In this document: positions 16,913 to 24,572 of the stretch, piece after piece
Layout of the letters: each line of letters opens with the position of its first letter
Position numbering within the stretch: the stretch's first letter is position 1
Position numbers and translations under genes: made by a program
The notes under the pieces: model-generated
Told to the model about the DNA's origin: nothing
Database searches by the model: none
Seen by the model: the letters and a program-made list of their open reading frames with translations, nothing else
Source of the DNA: Paenibacillus sp. GM2
Lineage (GTDB): Bacteria; Bacillota; Bacilli; Paenibacillales; Paenibacillaceae
DNA: 34,738 bases
Assembly: GCF_900069005.2 (NCBI RefSeq)
Contig: NZ_LN831277.1
Coordinates: 523,940 to 558,677, forward strand
Direction: 5' to 3'

Positions 16913-17988
16913 AGTACGATAATAAGGTAATCATTAATAGTAGAGAGATCTCCTATGATCACCCTGTTTATTTTATTGCAGATATTGCTGCAAATCATGA
17001 TGGCGATCTTTCAAGAGCTAAAGAACTGATATGGCAGGCTAAGGAAGCAGGAGCCGATGCTGCTAAATTCCAGCATTTTAAAGCAGAGCATATAGTTAGT
17101 GATTATGGTTTTCGAAGCTTAAGCAGTCAAATGAGTCACCAGGCATCATGGGATAAGAGCGTGTTTGAGACTTTTAAATATTTTGAATGTAACAGGGATT
17201 GGAATGAAGAACTGGCTCTGACTGCTAAAGAGGCGGGTATTGATTTCATGACAACCCCTTATGATTATGAGGCAGTGAAATTGCTCGACCGATATATCCC
17301 TGCTTATAAAATTGGATCTGGAGATATCACTTGGACAGATTTCATTGAGTTTATAGCCAAGAATGAAAAACCGGTTATTCTAGCCACAGGTGCTTCAAAC
17401 ATGGTAGATGTAGAACGTGCCGTAGATACCGTACTAAATTTTAATAAACAGCTCGTATTGCTACAATGTAATACAAACTATACAGGAAGTTTAGAAAACT
17501 TTAGACATATTAATTTAAATGTACTTAAAACATATGCAATTAGATATCCACAGATGGTGCTTGGATTGTCGGATCATACACCGGGCCATTCAACAGTTCT
17601 TGGGGCGGTTGCTTTGGGAGCAAGGGTAATAGAAAAGCATTTTACAGATGACAATTCTCGTAAGGGACCGGATCATCCTTTCTCTATGAATCCAAAGACA
17701 TGGGGTGAAATGGTTGAGAGAAGCCGTGAATTAGAGGCGGCTTTAGGAACTGGTATAAAGCGTGTAGAAGACAATGAACAGGATACGTATATTATTCAAC
17801 GAAGATGCATTCGTATTAGTGAAGACCTGGTGGCAGGAAGTGTCATTAACGAAGGAGATTTGGAGTTTTTACGTCCAGCACCAGCGGGGGCGTTTTTGCC
17901 TTGCGATGTGAAAAAGGTGCTTGGAAAGGTGCTAAGTAAATCTAAATCAAAAGGCGATGCCTTATATGAAACGGATTTGGTGGACTAA
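16909..17988 (+). CDS. NeuB-type nonulosonate synthase with SAF domain
   Basis: A 359-residue N-acetylneuraminate synthase family enzyme that condenses phosphoenolpyruvate with a six-carbon sugar to make a nonulosonic acid. TIM-barrel motifs: FIADIAANHDGDLSRAKELI, AAKFQHFKAEHI, FMTTPYD, YKIGSGDITW, VILATGASNM, LLQCNTNYTG, LGLSDHTPG and VIEKHFTDD. The C-terminal 70 residues form the SAF (antifreeze-like) domain (RRCIRISEDLVAGSVINEGDL), which covers the active site in a dimer. It starts at a GTG overlapping the previous stop, with GAGGAGG upstream. It is the SpsE/PseI/LegI counterpart; the exact substrate is not identifiable. Confidence 0.88.
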   Translation: MKYDNKVIINSREISYDHPVYFIADIAANHDGDLSRAKELIWQAKEAGADAAKFQHFKAEHIVSDYGFRSLSSQMSHQASWDKSVFETFKYFECNRDWNEELALTAKEAGIDFMTTPYDYEAVKLLDRYIPAYKIGSGDITWTDFIEFIAKNEKPVILATGASNMVDVERAVDTVLNFNKQLVLLQCNTNYTGSLENFRHINLNVLKTYAIRYPQMVLGLSDHTPGHSTVLGAVALGARVIEKHFTDDNSRKGPDHPFSMNPKTWGEMVERSRELEAALGTGIKRVEDNEQDTYIIQRRCIRISEDLVAGSVINEGDLEFLRPAPAGAFLPCDVKKVLGKVLSKSKSKGDALYETDLVD

Positions 17989-17989
17989 T

Positions 17990-18511
17990 ATGTTAAAAGG
18001 CTTGTATACCGGTCTAAGGGCAATTGAAAGAGAGGATTTGGATAAACTCCTCTCGTGGAGGAATATTCCTGAGTTCAGGCGCTATTTTCGTGAATATAGA
18101 GAATTGAGCACTTCAAACCAAAATGACTGGTTTGAGAAGATTGTTCTTAAGGATATGAATACAATAATGTTTGCTATTGAAGAACTCTCCTCTGGAGAAC
18201 TTTTAGGGGCAAGTGGACTCTGTTATATTGATTGGATTAACAAGAGTGCGGATTTCTCAATATATATTGGTAAAGATAATTTATATATTGATGAGAAGTA
18301 TGCAGATGATGCTGCGAAAATTATGGTTACTTATGCTTTTGAAGAGCTGGGTTTACATCGATTATGGAGTGAAATTTATGACTTTGACACTTTGAAACAG
18401 AATTTTTTCGATAGATTAGGGTTTGAACTGGATGGTTGCCATCGTCACACTCATTGGTCTGGTGGTAAGTGGAATGACTCATTGTTCTACAGTAAATTAT
18501 CGGATTGTTAA
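17990..18511 (+). CDS. GNAT-family N-acetyltransferase
   Basis: A 173-residue acyl-CoA-dependent acetyltransferase of the RimJ/RimL-like group. It opens with the beta strand GLRAIEREDLDKLLSWRN, continues through SADFSIYIGKDNLYIDEKYADDAAKIMVTYAFEELGLHRLWSEIYDFD and ends NFFDRLGFELDGCHRH. In nonulosonate loci this family acetylates an amino group of the precursor (PseH, LegH, SpsD). The ATG at 17990 sits one base after the synthase stop with GGTGG before it; the frame also extends into the synthase gene but without support. Its presence implies at least one amine or hydroxyl to acetylate. Confidence 0.8.
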   Translation: MLKGLYTGLRAIEREDLDKLLSWRNIPEFRRYFREYRELSTSNQNDWFEKIVLKDMNTIMFAIEELSSGELLGASGLCYIDWINKSADFSIYIGKDNLYIDEKYADDAAKIMVTYAFEELGLHRLWSEIYDFDTLKQNFFDRLGFELDGCHRHTHWSGGKWNDSLFYSKLSDC

Positions 18512-18531
18512 TTTGAAAATGGGGTTTTATT

Positions 18532-19458
18532 ATGAAATTAAGCTTGGGTACTGTTCAACTTGGAATGCCTTATGGAATTGCTAATCGATCTGGAAAGCCG
18601 TTGAAGCATGAAGCTTTTGAAATAATTAAACTAGCCAAGAACAGCGGGATTAGCATGTTAGATACTGCAGCTGGATATGGAGAAAGCGAGGCTATCATTG
18701 GCGAGTATTTTATGGAGGATAGTCTCTCTGTACAAGATAGTTGTGAAAGGAAACCATTCCAAGTAACGACTAAGATTAGTGAAATAGAAGTAGATAAAGT
18801 ATATACGCAAGATGAGATATATAATGTGCTTGAGAATAGGCTTAAGGAATCTTTGAATAGATTATCGCTTAACTCGGTTGATTACTGTATGCTTCATGCG
18901 CCTATTAATATGACTTCGCATGACGGCAAGGTAATAGATGCTTTAAACGGGCTCAAAGAGCAAGAACTAGCCCGAAAAATTGGGGTGTCTGTTTATACTC
19001 CAGAAGAGGTAGTACAATTTTTGAGTATAAAGGGACTAGATGTTATTCAAGTACCTATTAATATATTTGATCTTAGGTTAATACAGTCTGGCTTATTAGA
19101 TTCTTTGTACAAAAAAGGAATAGAAGTTCATGCAAGAAGTGTACTTTTGCAAGGATTATTTACATTAAACCCTGAGAAACTTCCTCAACACTTAAAAGAA
19201 GCTAGGCAACCGCTTGAATTGTTAGGTAAGTTATCGAAAAAGTGTGATCTTTCTCCTGCCCAATTAGGACTTCTGTTCATTAGAGACTTCTGTGAAATTA
19301 GTCGTTTAGTAGTCGGGTGTGAGTCTAAGCTGCAACTCGCCGAGAATGTTGCAACTATGCAGCTTCCAGCACTCGATCAAGCTATTAAAGATGAGATTCT
19401 TCAATCTTTTGATGGTATCTCTGAAAAGATAATTAATCCGAGCAAATGGGGACGATGA
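18532..19458 (+). CDS. Aldo/keto reductase of the sugar locus
   Basis: A 308-residue aldo/keto reductase with an intact catalytic tetrad: D44 and Y49 in LDTAAGYGESE, K81 in TTKIS and H122 in MLHAP. It lacks the usual long C-terminal substrate loop and resembles the small reductases found in spore-coat and flagellin sugar clusters. The likely job is NADPH-dependent reduction of a keto or aldehyde sugar intermediate; the substrate is unknown. The ATG follows a weak GGGGTT. The 3' end overlaps the next gene if that gene starts at 19455 or 19446. It is not part of the canonical Pse or Leg pathway. Confidence 0.78.
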   Translation: MKLSLGTVQLGMPYGIANRSGKPLKHEAFEIIKLAKNSGISMLDTAAGYGESEAIIGEYFMEDSLSVQDSCERKPFQVTTKISEIEVDKVYTQDEIYNVLENRLKESLNRLSLNSVDYCMLHAPINMTSHDGKVIDALNGLKEQELARKIGVSVYTPEEVVQFLSIKGLDVIQVPINIFDLRLIQSGLLDSLYKKGIEVHARSVLLQGLFTLNPEKLPQHLKEARQPLELLGKLSKKCDLSPAQLGLLFIRDFCEISRLVVGCESKLQLAENVATMQLPALDQAIKDEILQSFDGISEKIINPSKWGR

Positions 19459-19460
19459 TA

Positions 19461-20249
19461 GTGACACATACATTATTTGATCTTACTAATAAGACGATTA
19501 TAGTAACTGGTGCAACAGGGCATTTAGGAATTGCAATGTGTGAAGGCTTAGCTTCAATGGGAGCAAATATTGCTGTTGCCAGCAGGGACCTCAATAAAGT
19601 GAATCACCTTGCTCGAAAATTGTCTAAGAAATATGGAGGAGATCATCAGGGCTTTCAACTAGATATATCTGATGCAGAATCAGTCCAGAAGACAATTACG
19701 GAAATAATTACAATATATAAAAAAGCAGATGTTTTAATTAATAATGCAAACTTTTATTCAATGGGAAAAGTTGAAGATTACTCTGATGATGAATGGGTTA
19801 AGGGGATAGATGGCACAATCAACGCAGTACATAGATGTACTAAAGCAGTACTTCCTCATATGCTTGAGAATGGCCGAGGGAACATTATAAATATTGGATC
19901 AATGTATGGGGTGGTATCACCGAACCCGGAAATCTATGGGTCATCAGGTCAAAACAATCCGGCAAATTATGGGGCAGGTAAGGCTGCTATAATTCAATTC
20001 ACAAAATATTTGGCATGTCATTATGGAATAAGAGGAATTCGTGCCAATTCAGTCTCACCCGGTCCATTTCCTAATCCGAAAGTTCAGGAAAACAAAGAGT
20101 TTATTAATCAGCTTAGTCAAAAAACTGCACTTGGAAGAATCGGACATCCCGATGAGCTAAAAGGCGTACTAGTTATGTTAGCCTCAGATGCCTCAAGCTA
20201 TATAACAGGACAAAATATTTGCGTTGATGGTGGGTGGACAGCTTGGTAA
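19461..20249 (+). CDS. PtmA-like short-chain dehydrogenase (flagellin modification)
   Basis: A 262-residue classical SDR. Seen: VTGATGHLG (cofactor loop), NNAN in place of the usual NNAG, the catalytic Ser in NIGSMYG, then the Tyr and Lys of NYGAGK, and NSVSPGPFPNP. The long stretch between catalytic Ser and Tyr (GVVSPNPEIYGSSGQNNPAN) is a feature I recall from PtmA flagellin-modification proteins of Campylobacter. It probably oxidises or reduces a sugar precursor. The GTG at 19461 is preferred because GGGGA ends 8 nt upstream; ATG 19455 (overlapping the previous TGA) and ATG 19446 are alternatives. It overlaps the next gene by 7 bp. Confidence 0.78.
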   Translation: MTHTLFDLTNKTIIVTGATGHLGIAMCEGLASMGANIAVASRDLNKVNHLARKLSKKYGGDHQGFQLDISDAESVQKTITEIITIYKKADVLINNANFYSMGKVEDYSDDEWVKGIDGTINAVHRCTKAVLPHMLENGRGNIINIGSMYGVVSPNPEIYGSSGQNNPANYGAGKAAIIQFTKYLACHYGIRGIRANSVSPGPFPNPKVQENKEFINQLSQKTALGRIGHPDELKGVLVMLASDASSYITGQNICVDGGWTAW

Positions 20250-20926
20250 AAGTAGCGGCAGTGATTCAGGCAAGACTCTCCTCGACACGTCTTCCAGCCA
20301 AAGTTATGAAAGATCTTAACGGGAAGACTCTAATTGAAAGAGTCGTAAATCAAGTTAGACTCTCTGAAGTAGTGGATGAAATATGGATAGCTACTTCAAC
20401 TAGGCCTGAAGATGATATTCTTGAGCTTATGGGTAACAAGCTGGGGGTTAATGTCTTTAGAGGAAGTTTAGGAAACGTCTTGAAGCGATATTACGATACA
20501 ATGCAGATTTCTAATGCAGACATTATTGTTCGTGTTACTGCGGACAATCCTTTTATGGAACCGACATTTATTGATTGTGGTGTTGAATATCTAAAAACGA
20601 ACAATTTAGATTATGTGAGTTTCGACCAAATACCTTACGGTTCTGGAGTAGAAATTATTAAGAATGTCGCTCTTGGAAAGGCATATTCGTCCTCAATTGA
20701 AGAATATGATCGGGAACATGTTACACCATATATTCGAAATAATAAGGATATTTTCAAGTTAGGCACAATAATTCCAGATAAACCGGAACTGCGAAGACCG
20801 GACATTAGCGTAACCATTGATACAATGGACGATTATGTGAAGTTATATAAATTAATCAACTGTCTTGAAGATAGAGGCCATCGACTTTCTCTTACCAATG
20901 TAATTGAAATCTGCAATAGGGGGTAA
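20243..20926 (+). CDS. SpsF-like cytidylyltransferase
   Basis: A 227-residue NTP transferase of the SpsF/CMP-sugar synthetase group (COG1861 type). The activation loop is AAVIQARLSSTRLPAKVM, followed by EIWIATSTRPEDD, IVRVTADNPFMEP, VTPYIRNN and RPDISVTIDTMDDY. It should activate the nonulosonate with CTP for Maf. The TTG at 20243 is chosen because GGTGGGTGG ends 5 nt upstream; it overlaps the end of the SDR gene (TTGGTAA), so translation is coupled. In B. subtilis spsF is followed by spsG, a hydrolase-like gene, which is absent here. Confidence 0.82.
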   Translation: MVKVAAVIQARLSSTRLPAKVMKDLNGKTLIERVVNQVRLSEVVDEIWIATSTRPEDDILELMGNKLGVNVFRGSLGNVLKRYYDTMQISNADIIVRVTADNPFMEPTFIDCGVEYLKTNNLDYVSFDQIPYGSGVEIIKNVALGKAYSSSIEEYDREHVTPYIRNNKDIFKLGTIIPDKPELRRPDISVTIDTMDDYVKLYKLINCLEDRGHRLSLTNVIEICNRG

Positions 20927-20927
20927 A

Positions 20928-21008
20928 ATGGGAAATAGACAAGATCGCTTGTTTAGAGCATTTACATTTATAGGTTTAATTATGACAGGGCAAAAGGAAT
21001 TCACTTAA
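20928..21008 (+). other. 26-codon ORF with strong ribosome site, possible gene remnant
   Basis: ATG at 20928 stands 4 nt after a run of five G residues and 1 nt after the cytidylyltransferase stop, ideal for coupling. It reads MGNRQDRLFRAF then TFIGLIMTGQKEFT before a TAA that abuts a 50-bp palindrome. I do not recognise the peptide. It may be the leftover 5' end of a further operon gene that was lost, or a small protein. Confidence 0.3.
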
Positions 21009-21057
21009 AAGGGGACATCCAATTCTTAGTTATAACTAAGAATTGGATGTCCCCTTT
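21008..21057. terminator. 50-bp perfect palindrome, probable bidirectional terminator
   Basis: AAAGGGGACATCCAATTC and its exact reverse complement flank the centre at 21032/21033; every base from 21008 to 21057 pairs. It separates two convergent genes. The T-tracts are short on both strands (TTT on plus, TTTT on minus), so it may be weak as a terminator despite the very stable stem. Confidence 0.65.
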
Positions 21058-21072
21058 GGTTTAGGTTCTATG

Positions 21073-22962
21073 CTATAAATTTTTTTTGAAATGCTGGTAG
21101 TATTGGAATACCAAGTCGACATCGTACTTATAATTACTATTTGTGCTACTTATATTTTGATAATAAAATTCTTCATTTGAACACAGTTCCCAGGTTTTCT
21201 CTAATAGTTGTATTAGTTGATTGTAGTGCCTATTTTCCTTTTTGTAATGTACTTGTATAGAAAGTGTAGATAAATATAGAGTTTTGATACAAAGTTTAAA
21301 ATACATTTGTCTTAAGAGGTCAGAATCCTGTAAACATATCTCGAGATTTCTAATAATTGAAGTAAAATCTTTATGTTGGTCCATCCTACTTTCAATGTTT
21401 GCATAATTAGGTATTGTGGTGGGGGAATTCATTTCATTTTCATCAATTCCAATGTCTGCTTTTTCTGGCTTTCCTTCAAGTATTAAAGTAGTGCTTGTGG
21501 TTCGTACATCTCCGTACTGACATAACAACAACTCCCAATACATATGAGGGTAATAGAAACATACGCTATTTTTTAGATTGTCTTTGATGTATTGAATTCC
21601 TTCATATTGCTTAAGTAACTTAGTGTTGAATATAAGTCCTGACATATAATTTGAAGTTAGCATGAATTCTAATAAAGCATCCTTCCCACGTCCACTCTGA
21701 AGATCTGCAAATTTATATTGTGAAGTAGTTGATGTTTTCATCATAGCTAACTCAGTTTTTGAGGAGTTTAAAGTGTTCATTATAGAAGGCAAAACAATTA
21801 AGTTTACTAAGTCTTCATCACTTAACAATAATATAAATTTACCACTTGCCAATTCGCAAGCTTTGCACAAATTTACTGAAAACCCCTTATTTTCATCAAA
21901 AGCAAAGTATTTTATCCGTGAATCTTTAATTTCCTTGATTTTATCATAATATACTTTTGTTTTATTTTGTGTTCCATTATTTGAAATAATAAACTCTATC
22001 TCTTCATCGTAATAAGATTGTAAAAGATTTAGGATATTGTTATATGCCCTATTTCCCCTGTTATAACTTGGGATGCAGACGCTAAGTAAAATACGGTTTC
22101 CTTTTCTATTATCTTTATGAATCCGAGACTCATGGATTCTAGTAATAATATCTTTGCCTTTTTCGCTTTTATCTACAAGATTAATAAAATTTCTTGGGAG
22201 ATATGCGCTAGTATTAATAAAATAATCCTGTAGTACTTCGTAATTATCAAAGAATTTGACATTAGATATTATTTTGTCATCTAATAATGCACCTTGTAAA
22301 CAGGAAAGAAATTTATTTATTGTGTTTATTACGACATAGGTTTTTTTATTAGTTTTCTTGATAGAGTTTGTATACGTTAAAATGTTGTACCAATTCCAAT
22401 CCTCGAATAACAAATAATCTGAAAAGGCTTCTATAGCGGGCACCGGATTAATGCGTTGATACTTATATAATGATATTTTCTCTTGTATTAGTTTTTGTTC
22501 TTTGTCATACATATAGTATTCATTTAAAGTTCCAGTAGGGAGTAACCAGAAAGGTAATTCTTGATACTCTGGAATATTGTTAACATGAATATATTTATTA
22601 GAGATTAGAAATTTGATATTAGCATCATAAATATTTTTAAATTCATTAAGATTAGGTGTAATAAAGGCTTCCACAAGTAAATTTTCTATTTCATCTCTTG
22701 AATAGCCATATTTTTGAGCTTTTATGAGCATCTCAAAGAAGGATTGGAATTCAGCTACAGAGAATAGAAAATAAGCAAATGAAATGTACACTTTAGCTTT
22801 GATTTTGTTATCGGTTTTGTTATTTATTGTATTTTCTAACTTTGTTATTAGACTCGTATATCTTTGATAAGCTTCATCTCCGGATCCGTTATTAATAAAT
22901 CCATTTATAACTAATAATTCTTGATCGATCAGCTGATCGATTTCTTGTTCATTATTTTTCAT
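21073..22962 (-). CDS. GT2 glycosyltransferase with helical N-terminal domain
   Basis: A 629-residue protein on the minus strand. Residues 1 to about 120 look like helical, TPR-like repeats; a family 2 glycosyltransferase domain starts near residue 292 (LLSVCIPSYNRG), with FIISNNGT, DENKGFSVNLCKACELASGKFILLLSDED (metal-binding acidic motif near 384) and a helical tail. It probably extends a glycan with a nucleotide sugar. It is very AT-rich compared with hag or secA, suggesting acquired DNA. Start: ATG 22962 lies 7 nt after AAAGGAG; the ATG at 22968 is too close. A sigma-D-like promoter stands upstream, which ties it to motility and hence probably to flagellin modification. Confidence 0.8.
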   Translation of the reverse strand: MKNNEQEIDQLIDQELLVINGFINNGSGDEAYQRYTSLITKLENTINNKTDNKIKAKVYISFAYFLFSVAEFQSFFEMLIKAQKYGYSRDEIENLLVEAFITPNLNEFKNIYDANIKFLISNKYIHVNNIPEYQELPFWLLPTGTLNEYYMYDKEQKLIQEKISLYKYQRINPVPAIEAFSDYLLFEDWNWYNILTYTNSIKKTNKKTYVVINTINKFLSCLQGALLDDKIISNVKFFDNYEVLQDYFINTSAYLPRNFINLVDKSEKGKDIITRIHESRIHKDNRKGNRILLSVCIPSYNRGNRAYNNILNLLQSYYDEEIEFIISNNGTQNKTKVYYDKIKEIKDSRIKYFAFDENKGFSVNLCKACELASGKFILLLSDEDLVNLIVLPSIMNTLNSSKTELAMMKTSTTSQYKFADLQSGRGKDALLEFMLTSNYMSGLIFNTKLLKQYEGIQYIKDNLKNSVCFYYPHMYWELLLCQYGDVRTTSTTLILEGKPEKADIGIDENEMNSPTTIPNYANIESRMDQHKDFTSIIRNLEICLQDSDLLRQMYFKLCIKTLYLSTLSIQVHYKKENRHYNQLIQLLEKTWELCSNEEFYYQNISSTNSNYKYDVDLVFQYYQHFKKNL

Positions 22963-22994
22963 TGTCATTCTCCTTTTTTTGCATACGATATATA

Positions 22995-23020
22995 TTATCG
23001 GTGTTATCTTGATAATTTTA
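22995..23020 (-). promoter_or_regulatory. Sigma-D-like promoter for the GT2 gene
   Basis: On the minus strand: TAAA (23020-23017), 14 nt, then ACCGATAA (23002-22995). The -35 is exact and the -10 has two differences from GCCGATAT. The predicted start near 22988 gives a leader of about 25 nt carrying AAAGGAG. Confidence 0.6.
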
Positions 23021-23168
23021 AAATAATAAAAGTTGATGACTTATGTTTGATTTTAAAAGGTTAACTTAATAATTTTATTACTATATTGGTAGGTTATACA
23101 TTATAGTTAATACTTTTTAATCAACAATCATTTACAACTAATTTACAATAAAACCTTTTCTTTGGTAA

Positions 23169-23198
23169 TTGACACTGGTTAAGTTTGGGTGGTATAGT
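23169..23198 (+). promoter_or_regulatory. Sigma-A promoter of the cold shock gene
   Basis: TTGACA (23169-23174), 18 nt, TATAGT (23193-23198). The leader is about 55 nt, much shorter than the long leader of E. coli cspA. The remainder of 23021-23168 is AT-rich and shows no gene. Confidence 0.65.
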
Positions 23199-23260
23199 CA
23201 AAAGTGAGGGCTTGTTCATAAGGACTGACTCTTACTTGACAATGAAGGGAATGTTAGTGC

Positions 23261-23458
23261 ATGCAAGGTAAAGTAAAATGGTTTAACGCAGAAAAAGGAT
23301 ACGGTTTCATCGAAACTGAAGAAGGAACAGACGTATTCGTACACTTCTCCGCTATTCAATCCGAAGGCTTCAAGACTTTGGAAGAAGGTCAATCCGTAGA
23401 ATTCGAAATCGTTGACGGAGCACGCGGACCACAAGCGGCTAACGTAATCAAATTATAA
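23261..23458 (+). CDS. Cold shock protein, CspB/CspD type
   Basis: A 65-residue single cold shock domain. RNP1 is KGYGFI (12-17) and RNP2 is VFVHF (about 25-29); the remaining residues form the five-stranded OB barrel. It binds single-stranded RNA and DNA and acts as an RNA chaperone in the cytoplasm. The start ATG is preceded by GAAGGGAA at 10 nt. Codon choice is biased (GAA, CAA, C-ending), indicating high expression. It sits between the glycosylation region and hpf with its own promoter and terminator. Confidence 0.95.
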   Translation: MQGKVKWFNAEKGYGFIETEEGTDVFVHFSAIQSEGFKTLEEGQSVEFEIVDGARGPQAANVIKL

Positions 23459-23533
23459 TCATCCGGCATTAATCAAGCCGACCTACATATAAAATGTGTG
23501 ATGGTTAACAATTAGAGATTCGCTAGCAATCAG

Positions 23534-23557
23534 ACCCTGGGCAACCAGGGTTTTTTT
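23534..23557 (+). terminator. Terminator after the cold shock gene
   Basis: ACCCTGG (23534-23540) pairs with CCAGGGT (23545-23551) around a GCAA tetraloop, followed by T7. Compact and strong. Confidence 0.88.
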
Positions 23558-23740
23558 ATTGTGCCAAAACCTAAAATCTTGCGTGTATATGAAGGATAAT
23601 CGGTGCAAAGAATAATGCGGCTTACGATCAATTGAAATGGACGAGATCGCTTGCTTTTTGCCGGGAAATTGTTGATGAATCCGATGAAATTAATCGAGTT
23701 GACCGTCCATGAATTCGCCATTAACTTGCCGTTTACATTT
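23558..23740. other. Gene-free stretch between the cold shock terminator and hpf
   Basis: No supported gene. A 26-codon frame from the ATG at 23675 has no Shine-Dalgarno. The hpf promoter begins at the right edge. Confidence 0.4.
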
Positions 23741-23770
23741 TTTACTTTGGGTTAATATGTGTGGTATAAT
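23741..23770 (+). promoter_or_regulatory. Probable promoter of hpf
   Basis: TTTACT (23741-23746), 18 nt, TATAAT (23765-23770) with a good -10. A transcript starting near 23777 would have a leader of about 25 nt before the hpf ATG. Confidence 0.5.
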
Positions 23771-23800
23771 GAAGGTGCAAAGTCAAAGGAGGAGTGCCCT

Positions 23801-24349
23801 ATGAATTATAGTATTCGAGGACAACAAATTGAAGTGACAGAAGCCTTGCGAGAATACGTAGACAAGAAGCTCAGCCGACTTGACAAGTATTTCGATGTAC
23901 CGCCGACTACGGGTGGTAGTGTAACGCTGAGTGTTGTACGAGGCTTGCATGTAGTCGAAGTCACAATTCCTCTTACAGGCGTAGTGCTCCGCGCCGAACA
24001 TCGCAGCGATGATATGTACGCATCGATCGATGGGGTCGTGGACAAGCTGGAACGCCAAATCCGTAAGCATAAGACGAAGATCAACCGTAAATTCCGTCAG
24101 GAGAGCGGTCTGAAGAATCTATTTGTTGAAGGTCCCGTGAACGGATCCGCTCGTGAGGCAGAAGAAGACGAGCTGGAAGTAGTTCGGACGAAGAAATTCA
24201 ATCTGAAACCGATGGATGTGGAAGAAGCTATTTTGCAAATGAATATGGTAGGTCATAATTTCTTCGTATTTGCCAACATTGAGACGAATGAGACTAATGT
24301 AGTGTACAGACGGAACGATGGCAAATATGGATTAATCGAGCAAGAATAG
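23801..24349 (+). CDS. hpf: Long-form ribosome hibernation promoting factor
   Basis: A 182-residue long HPF (YvyD type). The N-terminal S30AE/RaiA domain (MNYSIRGQQIEVTEALREYVDKKLSRLDKYF to about residue 100) binds the 30S mRNA/tRNA channel; the C-terminal domain (VVRTKKFNLKPMDVEEAILQMNMVGHNFFVF) dimerises to form 100S ribosomes in stationary phase. The ATG at 23801 follows AAAGGAGGAGTGCCCT; the frame extends 14 codons upstream, but that part overlaps the promoter. The hpf - secA - prfB order is conserved in Firmicutes. Length matches B. subtilis HPF (189). Confidence 0.94.
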   Translation: MNYSIRGQQIEVTEALREYVDKKLSRLDKYFDVPPTTGGSVTLSVVRGLHVVEVTIPLTGVVLRAEHRSDDMYASIDGVVDKLERQIRKHKTKINRKFRQESGLKNLFVEGPVNGSAREAEEDELEVVRTKKFNLKPMDVEEAILQMNMVGHNFFVFANIETNETNVVYRRNDGKYGLIEQE

Positions 24350-24424
24350 CTTTAGCAATTCGTATCCATTCATGACGATTGTTGGAATGCAAATGGTAAT
24401 TCTTTCAATTGAAGTAAAAGGAAC

Positions 24425-24458
24425 GAGCCTTTATCCGCTTAGCGGATAGGGCTCTTTA
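24425..24458 (+). terminator. Terminator after hpf
   Basis: GAGCC plus TATCCGC pairs with GCGGATA plus GGCTC around a TTA loop with a small bulge, followed by TTTATT. Moderate T-tract. Confidence 0.7.
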
Positions 24459-24504
24459 TTCATAATAGGAGCAAATTGCTAATGTTCCACAGTGATGCCG
24501 TGTG

Positions 24505-24533
24505 TTGCGGCATTGATTACAAACTGTTACAAT
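24505..24533 (+). promoter_or_regulatory. Possible secA promoter
   Basis: TTGCGG (24505-24510), 17 nt, TACAAT (24528-24533). The -35 matches three of six positions and the -10 five of six. The position is 40 bp before the secA ATG. Confidence 0.4.
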
Positions 24534-24572
24534 TTAGGCAAATCATCTGTATATGCGTGAAAGGGGTAAATC

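Noticed and set aside
23731..23754. Sigma-B-like GTTTAC-N12-GGGTTA before hpf
   Set aside because: B. subtilis hpf has a sigma-B promoter, but as far as I recall Paenibacillus lacks sigma-B, and a sigma-A -10 fits just downstream.
23675..23755. 26-codon frame before hpf
   Set aside because: No Shine-Dalgarno, and it overlaps the hpf promoter.
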